Positions 55,457 to 64,000 of a stretch of 64,000 bases of DNA are shown here, in pieces. The notes beneath the pieces were generated by a model. It was given only the letters and a program-made list of their open reading frames with translations. It was not told where the DNA came from and ran no database searches. The translations under genes and the position numbers were made by a program. This DNA comes from Ailurus styani (Eukaryota > Chordata > Mammalia > Carnivora > Ailuridae). Within the stretch, counting starts at the first letter, position 1; every line of letters begins with the position of its first letter. The DNA lies in assembly GCA_002007465.1 (NCBI GenBank), contig LNAC01000728.1, positions 248,001 to 312,000 on the forward strand. Reading direction: 5' to 3'.

Positions 55457-56213
55457 CCTGGAGGTGATATTTTAAAGATAGGTTGTTGCTTCCAATCTCA
55501 GATTTTTTTAATTCAGCAAATTTGGAGTAGCTCAGAAATTTTTACTTTATTTAAAGCTCCCTCAAATAATTCTGTTGTTCAGACACGAAGAACTATCAAT
55601 TGCATTAAGAATATTTTATTTATATCAAATAGTCTATTCAACTCTGAGCTTTGTTATCTCATACTTGTGGAGGTTGGGCAAATCAAGTAAGATTTCTGAG
55701 CTTCATATTCCATGCTACGGACTGAGAGGAAATTAAACCTTGGCAGTGCCTTGGCCACTGTACAGGGCCATGTTTTGCTTGAGACCCTACATTCGATGGG
55801 TGCTAAACTCAAAAGCTGTTCACCATGTCCATAACTTTTGTTGCCACTATGACAACTCTACAGGTAAGAGATAGGTTTTGAGGGTCTGCTCCATGCCAGG
55901 CACTATCCTTCTTATTTCACCTTCTCAACCATCAGTTTTCATCATTGTCTGGACCAGTTGAGTACAGAATTTTCTCCTAGGTGCACCTACCAGGTGCCTC
56001 TCCCCAATGCATTAGCTCTATTTACTTTCCTGTGACTGCTGACTTTTGGATCCATTTCTTGTGTTCTGCTTCCTTTGCTTGGTTACACACGTGTTTCCCT
56101 TCCTCTCTCTTTCAAGAGATTCCTGAAATTCCAATCTACACATAGGTCCAGGAGTCTGTTTTCCTGGAATGGGCCATCAGAAAATAATCATTCTGCTAGT
56201 TAAAGATTATTTT
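55457..56213. other. Mostly single-copy; possible MIR start at 55870-55950
   Basis: GGGTCTGCTCCATGCCAGGC then ACTATCCTTCTTATTTCACC resembles the first part of MIR (CTACTATGTGCCAGGCACTG). No gene was recognised. Confidence 0.4.
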
Positions 56214-56365
56214 CTGCCTTTTATAGATGAGAAAAATGAGACTCCGTTATAAGAAACATGCCCAAACTCCACCACTAGTAAGCAGAAGAACTGGAATTTG
56301 TAGCCAGTATCTATGCAGCCCTGGATCCTGATATCATTCTACTAAATCATTCTACCTCCCAGAGT
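56214..56365 (+). repeat. MIR SINE fragment
   Basis: TTTTATAGATGAGAAAAATG, AGACTCCGTTATAAGAAACA, CTCCACCACTAGTAAGCAGA, AGAACTGGAATTTGTAGCCA and ATTCTACTAAATCATTCTAC follow the MIR 3' half. It could pair with the 5' fragment at 55870-55950, split by about 260 bp. Confidence 0.7.
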
Positions 56366-56734
56366 TCTCAGGAAAATGGCAGCCTAGGAGGAGAAAGGGA
56401 GACATTCATCTTTTTGACATTGCCAAATGTTTTGCTCTACTTTAGGAGTAGACTGACTATGTTTTTGAGAACCTGTCCTCATTTTGAAGAGTGTTTAATT
56501 TCTCAGATCAATGCCTCCACTCCCTTAGTCTCTGCCATCTCTTTTCCTAAAGGGAAGACCCGTTGTTCTTCTGGTTACTATCTATGTCAGAGACAACAGA
56601 ACAAATTCTCTGTGCTTATACACAGTGCTCTACCTAGTTCTCTTACCAAGTCAACCTCTAATTACTCTCCTAAAAGTAGAGGAATTTAAAGAAAGAGCCA
56701 AAGGTAACACGAATCACTCTCTTTCCCTTTATAT
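56366..56734. other. Single-copy sequence, no gene recognised
   Basis: The 91-codon plus frame at 56414-56689 has two cysteine-containing stretches but no recognisable domain. Confidence 0.35.
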
Positions 56735-56858
56735 CAATTTCTGCACTGTGTGATTCAATACGTCGGTCACTCACATTTGCCTACTAGTTTACCCCCAATG
56801 CCTAACACAGAGCCTGGAATAAAATTCTTGTTCAATAAATAAACAAATGAATGGATTC
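56735..56858 (+). repeat. L2 LINE 3' terminus, plus strand
   Basis: TACCCCCAATGCCTAACACA, GAGCCTGGAATAAAATTCTT and GTTCAATAAATAAACAAATG then AATGG, matching L2 (TATCCCCAGCGCCTAGCACA, GTGCCTGGCACATAGTAGGC, GCTCAATAAATATTTGTTGA). Confidence 0.8.
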
Positions 56859-57232
56859 TTTTAAATTTCTATACCAATAACGAAATTTTAAGGGGAGCTG
56901 AATTTGGAGACCACAAGGGAGAACTATTTGTCATATGATATAAACTCAAGTAGAAAAATCTCATGACTTTTAAGTGCAGTCCATTGGTCATTCACCAAAG
57001 AAAATATAGTTTGGGGCATCCACTATGTTAATAGGTTCTTTGATCCATGGTAAGGGGAGGCAAAGCTGGGCAAAAATGTTACTTATAGGACACACGCATC
57101 ATTGTTTACGAGACTAGATTGCATTTAACAGTCACCAAGGGGACAGGCAGGCAGTGAGAGTAGAGAAACACTTGCAATAGGTAGTAGAGACCAATGTTAA
57201 CTAAAGTGGCCAGGGAAGGCTTTTGCTCCCAG
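56859..57232. other. Single-copy sequence
   Basis: No repeat or gene was recognised. Confidence 0.4.
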
Positions 57233-57249
57233 AAAGAATTAGCAAATAC

Positions 57250-57294
57250 AAAGAATAAAAATAAAATTAAATTTAAAAAAAAAACAGGCAAAAA
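57250..57294 (+). mobile_element. Tail-only retroinsertion with perfect 17-bp TSD
   Basis: A 45-bp A-rich insert (AAAGAATAAAAATAAAATTA, AATTTAAAAAAAAAACAGGC, AAAA) lies between perfect copies of AAAGAATTAGCAAATAC at 57233-57249 and 57295-57311. The insert resembles only the last bases plus poly(A) of a carnivore L1 or SINE, so it is a reverse-transcription event that stopped almost immediately. Confidence 0.8.
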
Positions 57295-57311
57295 AAAGAA
57301 TTAGCAAATAC

Positions 57312-58354
57312 TTAGTGATAGGAATGTGCCTGGCATGCACCAGGATAAGACCTGTCTTGTTGGCATGATTGGTTCTGGTGCAAAATGAAATAAAATAAAT
57401 TAAAATAAAATAAACCTGTGAGATACTGTTTGGGACAGACCGAGGTTGGATTGTGGAAGGTATCTTTTCTTTGTTTGTTTATTTGTTTATCTATGCAAGG
57501 GTAAAGTCTTGACCTTTAGAGCTCAAACTCAATTATTCTCTCCCCTAAAAAGAAGGTCTCATTGACTCATTGTAGTGAGAACAAAGCTGATTTAGCCATA
57601 TGTAATTTTCCCTACATTTAAAAGGCCTCCATGTTTCTTTCGACTCCTTAAATTTTCAAAGGAAGGGGGAAAAGCATGTTTAGTTGCTTAATATTTCTGT
57701 ATATCTTAAAGGACCCTTCATATTTATCATCAGAGACACACCAAAGCACATTACAAGTAATGTAAGCCAGCTGGTGTTTTGCAGGCCAAAGTCAGTTGAT
57801 GGTTTAATAGTAAAAACCATCTTTTTGTTAACATTTTTCTGGAGCACATCACCAAAGAATGCATGGCCCCTTTGTACATTTTTCAGAAATGAATGGTCTT
57901 ATTAGCTATTTTCTTAGGTTTCTGAATACATCTAGGACATGAAGGATTGGTCTGGTTTCTTTTGAGAACTCTTTCAGAGCCGTATAAACCACCTTCTGAA
58001 CACTTTTTCATGTGGACTTCTTGGATTCTCCAAATTCACCCACTTGATCATGTTTAATAAGCTTACGTAAGATTAGCAAACCTTCTCATCTGGGATATAA
58101 GCAAACCTGTGTCTTCTGTGCTGGTCGACACTGAATGAAAAAGTAACTCAGAATAGCTATTAGAGATTAAACACTTGCACTGTTCCCTTCCATCTCTAAA
58201 CATTGATTGAGTCACAATTCACAGGTTTCACTCAACATGGAATTCAAGCTTGGCCACTAAAATTCAAAGGAGAGTACAGAAAGGTAAATGCTCTATGCTT
58301 TTAGGCACTTATCAATTCCCCAAATATGCCATGCTGTATCTTTACACATGTTGT
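57312..58354. other. Single-copy sequence, no gene recognised
   Basis: It contains a (TAAAA)n-like stretch at 57389-57412. The frames at 57106-57905 and 58250-58471 are short and unsupported. Confidence 0.4.
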
Positions 58355-58600
58355 GTCAAATATAATTCAAGGCTCATCTCAAACACTCCCTCCTCCAGGG
58401 AGCATATTGTAACCTGCTTCACCTCTTCCCTTCATGCTATTCCAGCTGAGTTTATAAGGAATTGCACATAGTCTTATTATTATATCATATCATCAGCCTA
58501 TGAGCTACTTATAGGCAAGGACTGTTCCTGATTCATTACTCCATCATCCAGCCTTGTAGCCGTCATGGTAACTGGAGCTGAGTTCTGAAATGTCATGATG
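58355..58600 (+). repeat. L2 LINE 3' region, plus strand
   Basis: GGCTCATCTCAAACACTCCC, TCCTCCAGGGAGCATATTGT, ATGAGCTACTTATAGGCAAG, GACTGTTCCTGATTCATTAC and TCCATCATCCAGCCTTGTAG follow L2 order (CTCAAATGTCACCTCCTCAG … GAGCTCCTTGAGGGCAGGGAC … ATCCCCAGCGCCTAG). Confidence 0.65.
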
Positions 58601-60544
58601 TCTATGCCTTCTACATTATGGGAAGTTATTACATAAACTGCATAAGGAAAACTGAATAAAGAAATACACAGTTTTTCTAGGTAGAGTTTTTGTTAAATAC
58701 ATATACAAAATATACAAAAGAAAAAAATATTCCCATCATGTATAGAGCCATTGAGTTTAGTTTATCTAAAACTTTCTCAGCAGAGTTCTTTTGGAGGTAA
58801 TCCTTGGATCTAAAAATCTAAGGATCTAAAATCTTGGATCTAAAGCTTACCTCCAGAAAAATCTTGGCGGGAAAATTTTACATGCACTAAACTCAATTAT
58901 TTAATTTGTCTTCTCAACAATCCTGAGGAAGTGGTTACTCTTCACATAATGAATGCAAAGTAGTTAAAATGTTGACTTGGGACTTTACCAAAACTCATGA
59001 ATTTAAATGTTTTGCTTTTCTTTTTGTTATATGAAGTAAGCTAAAGAAGCAAAGTGTGAATGATATCATAAAAGGTACCAGAAGAATGCCAAACTATTAC
59101 CTGCCCCATTATCCTGACCCTAATGCAAAAACACCCTGCTTTGATCTTAGAGAGGTATCCTAAGATCCTGTCTTAACCTCTAAGGGTTTGGCTTCTAGAG
59201 ATTTTCCTTTGAGTTTGGGCCCTTCCTTAAGGAGAAGGTCATAAACTCTCAGGGCTCCCAGGAATCCCCCTGCCAGTCATCAGTCATGGTTTTGTGCAGG
59301 CAAGACTGTGTACAAAACCCCAGTGGCAGAGGAAGACGATGAGTCACTGTAATGTGATGATTTCCATTGGTGCAGCTGGGGAGAGACATGGCTTCTGCCA
59401 ATATCCGCTGACATCTCCTATGTGCCAACCCCCCAAAATAGAAACCCCTGAGAAAAACCAGGAGCATCCCTCAGAAATATAATAAGTCCATCTGGGATTT
59501 GGTTACACGTAAAGATTATATGCTGAGCATCTAGGCTTCTGCTGTTTTGCCCATGTGCTGAATTCACACCGAGCCTCCCCTCCTCTGCCTCCTGAGTCGC
59601 CCAGCAGACAGCAATGCTCTTCATTAATTGTCTCTTAGAAGCTTGTTCTATCCTAGAGAAAGAAGGCATCACAAGTATGAGATTCATATTTTGGCAACTA
59701 CTGCTATTTGCCATTTTTTATCATCCTGCAGGTTTCACTGTATTTAAACAAAGTCTCTTTGGTGAACTGGGACTGTGAATGCCCACCAAAGGCAAAACCC
59801 CAGGCAGAGACGATGGCTCTGTTAGCTTGTTTGCTATTCCAAGTGACACTTCCTCAGACGTTTGCTGCCCTGCTGTGCAAACATAGTTATGCATGAAATA
59901 AAGTAAAAACAAAAAAAATTAAACAGCAGTTAGTGGTTGGATGTTATTTCCAGTTTGGAACCACTGACGAGGCTGCTATAGAAAACTCTTCCCTCTGTTA
60001 TTACAAAATAACGGTTTGTGGATGGTGAAAAGAAAACACAACTGAATTTTCTTTTAACTTCAAATACAGAAGCTGGTGCATCTATCATTATCACCACATT
60101 ACAATACATTATGGGAGAAGGTCATCATAACTTTAGATCGGTTATTTCCATCCATGTCTCTCATCCTCTCAAAATTGTTATACCGGGACCAGGCTGATGC
60201 CAAATGCTCTGCTAAAGAAAACACGCCAAGTTGAAGTGAGCTAATTAAAGAGAGTGAAACAGACCAAAAGGTCAATGCATAGGACCCAACACCGAAGCAG
60301 GTTTTGTCACAATGCATTCTGAAACAGCAGCATCAAAAATAGCCCTGCTTCCCTTTCACTTTTGCCTTTATGTCCACTTATGTTTTGCCCTCTAGAATAT
60401 CCTTTATCCAATGAACACAAACGTGGTCCTTGTCAGTATCCATGTAGTCCATCTAGGAAAAAAAAGGCTTCTACTTCTTTCCTTCAAATAATTTTATCAT
60501 TATCTCCCTGTACCGATACCGCCAATCAAGATGATAAAAACAAC
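58601..60544. other. Single-copy sequence, no gene recognised
   Basis: Near 58800-58860 there is local redundancy: ATCCTTGGATCTAAAAATCT, AAGGATCTAAAATCTTGGAT, CTAAAGC. The frames at 59249-59912 and 60099-60317 overlap on both strands and are unrecognised. Confidence 0.4.
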
Positions 60545-60665
60545 AATAACAATGAAGTAGTTAATATGTATTGAGGATTTACCAGGTGTCATGTAATATT
60601 CTTATTTAAACCACATAACAATCGTGTGGGGTGGTAATTAGAGCCTTGATTTGCATTTTAGCGAT
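60545..60665 (+). repeat. MIR SINE fragment
   Basis: AGTTAATATGTATTGAGGAT, TTACCAGGTGTCATGTAATA and TTCTTATTTAAACCACATAA, then CAATCGTGTGGGGTGGTAAT and TTTGCATTTTAGCGATGGG, are in MIR order. Confidence 0.65.
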
Positions 60666-62789
60666 GGGTCTAATTGGTCAGTCTTTGTGATGCAACCTTT
60701 TTAATGGGAAAGTCTGAGCATATTTAATCGCCATATCCTTCAGAGTCCCTAATTAGTCTTTAATCCATGCATGTAGAACAACTGTCCACAGGAAGTCACG
60801 TGCTCCAGAACACTTAGGGGACATGACAATCACGTCTACTCTAAATAACCAATAAAAAGTATAGCAGAATAGTAAGTATGCCAACGCAAAAGAAAATACT
60901 AGTGCATCACAATGCTGCTCAAGTTCATCCTCTGACTTGTGTTATCATCTGCAAAGAAAATACAAGTAAACTAACACTTTCAAGTGAATATCTTCATAAT
61001 GTGTACTCCATTGACAAATGTGGTTCTTAGATAAAGGATACATGAGTAATATTTGTATCGAGTGAGGGATAAAGAACTCTTTGCTCTAACATTTACCCCA
61101 TTTAATATTGCTTAGCAGCTGGAACACATGACCTTGAGTCAGGGCACTACGGTGTGCACTGCTTTTAAATGAGCTACCTTCCACATATCAGGGCACTCAG
61201 CTGCGCCTAGTTCAGAAGATTTCTCAGACGTTTTCAGCTTTTAGATGGAAAAGTAAAAATAACTTGTTCTTTTTTTCCTCTCTAAAATGAACAAAAACCA
61301 ACAAGAGGAACACAAACCCGAAAGGGATATGTCATCTTGGACAAGTCCATGGAACACCTATAACTCCAAACCACAAAGTATGAAGAGGGCCTGCTGAGAG
61401 AAATGAAATGGGAACAACAGTAAGAGAGGACCCCAAGAAAAGCACCTGTCTTTAAAGATTTTGGGTCAGAGCCAGATGAGCAGAATGTCTCTGTATTGGG
61501 ATGTTACAGAAAGTGTGTGTATACTCAGAGCAGGAGCCTCTCTGAACGCAGGCCGACCGAATGGAACATCAGGCAAACTAGAGTTAGAAGAGCGAATGAG
61601 CACTATCTCTGAAGAAGCAGATGGTGTTAGAGAAAGAACAGGAGCCTAAGAGCCCTGAAACTTAAAAATAAGATTACGTCATCCACATCTACCCTCCCAA
61701 CACACATACATACACACAACGCGCGCACACACTCACACTCTCACACATCTTAATCATGTAACATCATGTAGTTTTGCTGTAGGCAGAAGAGCTTTCCTGC
61801 TCTTCTGGCTCTTGCTTCTATCTACAGGACAGTGTTGATGAGTAAGTTTCTGTAGACAGACTTTCAAACTCCCTGCTTGCCTGCTACTCAAATTTCCTCC
61901 AACCACAGCTTCCTCCCACTGACCCCCTGTCCACAAAATCTGTTCATAAATGTCTTGTTCAGGAAGAATTCCCTCTATTCAAAGATCATAAAAAGTAAGA
62001 ATTTTACTACTAGTATTCATGGTATTAGTAGTAAGAAAAATAAAATAATAAAACAACATCCAGTCTATGGAACATTTCTTTTATGTGAAATTCAACAAGA
62101 CAAATCGAAGGCAGATGAAGAACCACATCAGAAAAAGTGTATTGTAAAGCAGCAGAAAGTTTGACCAAACATTGCCCACAAAATTAGCACATTTAAAGGA
62201 AACATGGCCTATATGAGGAAAAAGCCCAATGTGGAGCTAGTGGGGGTCAGTGGGTAAAAGAGTAGAATCTCTAAACAGAGGACAGGAAAGAAATGTAAGG
62301 GGGGAAAAAAAACCCAGAGGGAAGCAAGAAAAGAAACAAGAAAGAAACAGATACAACTGAAAAAATTAGAAATGAGGAAGGCAGGATTGAGAACCCTGAG
62401 CAAAACTCTTAAGAGTTTAGAGGATTAATGGAAAGAAGGTAGATATGGAATACGTACAAAGGAGTGCCAATATATGCATAATTGGTGTCCATGAGGAAAT
62501 GTACAAGACAAATGGAACAGGAATAAAATATTCAAATATATACTCAGGAAATCTTTTCTGAAATTTAGAAATACCTTAATCTTCACATTTAATAGGTACA
62601 TCATGTCTCAGGAGAAAAAAAAATTTCAAATCCATCAAAATCCGTATATATTCTACTATGTTAGTGGATTTAGAGTTTATAAAAATAATCCCAGAGACGT
62701 GCCCAATAAGTCAAATCAAATACCTTATAAATTGGCAAAATGGGTATTTGGTATTCATGTTGGCCATCCAGCTTCTGAATATACTACTA
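60666..62789. other. Single-copy sequence; imperfect (CA)n at 61701-61747
   Basis: No gene or interspersed repeat was recognised. The degenerate CA tract includes ACGCGCGCAC. The frames at 61461-61649, 61754-61936, 61877-62164, 62209-62403 and 62603-62800 have no protein features. Confidence 0.4.
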
Positions 62790-62825
62790 TATATAGGTAA
62801 TTCTTTCTATATAGGTAATTCTTTC
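62790..62825. repeat. Perfect 18-bp tandem duplication
   Basis: TATATAGGTAATTCTTTC occurs twice head to tail (62790-62807 and 62808-62825) with no mismatch, indicating a recent slippage or repair duplication or an assembly artefact. Confidence 0.95.
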
Positions 62826-63289
62826 TGAATTTTAAGTCTTGGTGAAGTGCAGCAACCAATCCTAATTTGAGTCGTAAAAATGTTAGGCCCTCTCTTTCCC
62901 AGCCTCCCTCATAGTTAGAGCACAGGGTCATGATGTGGGATTCACCAACCAGTCACTCATATCGTATTTTGACACAGGAGTTAGTAATGTGAGGAGAAAG
63001 AGGTGAGGGAAGCCTCTATCCTTGGCACTGACAGCACGTATTAGCTGGAAGGTAAAATTTCTGGCACCAACACTTGAATGAGATTTAGAAGTAGCAGTGG
63101 TGAAAACTGTAGCCTCTAGTACATGTTAGCAGCAGCAAATTTCTGTTTGTCTTAATTTGTTATTTTTGGTCTTTTGGTGAAGAGAGTTAATTATGCTCCT
63201 CAGTTTATTTGCTTTAGTATGATTGGTTCAAAGATGGCAACTATTTTGTTTTAATTATGATTCATTCCCTTTTGTTTCCCAAATTTCCC
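62826..63289. other. Single-copy sequence, no gene recognised
   Basis: Nothing was assigned. 62880-63110 has a purine-rich centre (GTGAGGAGAAAGAGGTGAGG) and may be an old unassigned repeat. Confidence 0.35.
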
Positions 63290-64000
63290 TTTCACACTAT
63301 AAGTAACACTTTTTTCCCCAACCCTTGCCCCCATTCCCAGGCAGCCACTGATATAAACTCTGTCATTATAGGTTAAGTTTGTATTTTCTAGATTTTGGAT
63401 ACATGGAACCACAGTTTAGACACTCTTTTTTGTCAGACTTTTCACAAAGCACAATAATTATTTTTTTAAAAGATTTTATTTATTTATTTAAGAGAAAGAG
63501 AGAGAGCATGAGCAGGGGAGAGGGCCAGAGGAAGAGGGAGAAGCAGACTCCCCCCTGAGCAGGGAATCAGACTTGGAACTCCACATGGGACTCAATCCCA
63601 GGGCCCCAGAATTACCACCTGAGCTGAAGGCACCTGCTTAACTGAATGAGCCACCCAGGCACCCAGCATAATTATTTGATAATCCATCTATGTTGTGTGT
63701 ATTTAATAGTTCATTATATTGATGTGTAGTAATTCATTGTATGACATATTGCAATTTGATTATCCACTAATCTATTGATGGGCATTAGGGTTATTTATAG
63801 ATGCAGGCTGTTTAATAGAAGTTGCTACGATTATCCATATACAATTCTTTATATGGTCACAGTCTTGCAATTCTCACAGGGTCACACCTAGAAATGGAAT
63901 GTCTGAATAATATAACAGGTATATAGCTCACATTTTAGGAAATGCCAGACTGTTTGCCCATGGTTGTGCTATTACACATTCTCATTAAGAGTGTAGGGGA
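63290..64000 (-). mobile_element. Old L1M fragment, minus strand, runs off window end
   Basis: The plus strand reads antisense L1M 3' UTR into the ORF2 end: CCCTTGCCCCCATTCCCAGG, CAGCCACTGATATAAACTCT, CATCTATGTTGTGTGTATTT, GTGTAGTAATTCATTGTATG, ATCTATTGATGGGCATTAGG, CACACCTAGAAATGGAATGT and AATGCCAGACTGTTTGCCCA. It is split by a Can-SINE and continues past base 64000. Confidence 0.8.
63464..63667 (-). mobile_element. Older Can-SINE, minus strand, nested in L1M
   Basis: Minus head GGGTGCCTGGGTGGCTCATT; GA-rich body and a T-rich AAGATTTTATTTATTTATTT left tail. A short TSD, ATAATTATTT, lies at 63454-63463 and 63668-63677. Confidence 0.9.

Noticed and set aside
1..64000. CRISPR arrays, operons, tRNA or rRNA genes, phage or plasmid features
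   Set aside because: The repeats present are mammalian SINE, LINE, LTR and microsatellite types. No regularly spaced direct repeats and no bacterial gene layout occur. The tRNA-like A and B boxes belong to Can-SINEs.

Overview
This window looks like ordinary intergenic or intronic euchromatin from a carnivoran mammal, most likely a mustelid (ferret, mink, otter or a close relative). The main evidence is 18 tRNA-Lys-derived Can-SINEs. The younger ones carry the module CTGCCTGCCTCTCTGCCTAC, then ACTTGTGATCTCTCTCTGTC and an (AAATA)n/AAATCTT tail. I associate that combination with musteloids rather than dogs, cats, bears or seals. Carnivore-type L1 3' ends, MIR and L2 relics, MaLR LTRs and a hAT fossil complete a typical placental repeat landscape.

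I recognise no functional protein-coding gene, tRNA, rRNA, snRNA, CpG island or CRISPR array. All open frames are short. The only one that is clearly protein-derived is broken L1 ORF2, at about 41.2-42.9 kb on the minus strand. Most of the annotation is therefore a repeat map, with 'other' entries for single-copy stretches where nothing could be assigned.

Layout. 0-5 kb: AT-rich, mostly single copy. 4.9-7.7 kb: a Can-SINE, then one ancient L1 split by two later Can-SINEs. 9.4-13.1 kb: Can-SINEs inserted into an old 5'-inverted L1 and into a MIR. 13-18.4 kb: AT-rich and single copy, with a conserved-element-like stretch near 17.2-17.9 kb. 18.4-25 kb: Can-SINEs, two solo MaLR LTRs with 5-bp target duplications, L2 and L1 3' ends, and a non-repetitive block at 22.7-23.1 kb. 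27.7-28.3 kb: a hAT (Zaphod-like) fossil carrying a (TA)n tract. 28.4-36 kb: MIRs, a 34-bp near-identical repeat pair, a young Can-SINE with a 36-A tail and a short L1 3' end. 38.9-39.7 kb: (TATC)14 and (CA)22 microsatellites. 40.5-42.9 kb: a 2.4-kb 5'-truncated carnivore L1 containing two ambiguous bases. 43.6-45.5 kb: a Can-SINE, a coding-like block of unknown origin and a minus-strand MLT1 LTR. 46.4-53 kb: MIR and L2 relics, a (GT)24 tract and a ~290-bp homopurine tract. 53.1-55.5 kb: a dense Can-SINE/L1 cluster. 55.5-64 kb: relics, a tail-only retroinsertion, an 18-bp tandem duplication and an L1M fragment with a nested Can-SINE running off the window end.

No new gene system was found. 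The observations most worth checking are the 34-bp repeat pair at 30.3/31.2 kb, the nested SINE/L1 cluster at 54.6-55.5 kb, the tail-only insertion at 57.25 kb, the young SINE at 33.4 kb, the coding-like block next to the MLT1 LTR, and two possible conserved non-coding elements. Family names come from recalled consensus patterns, without a database search.
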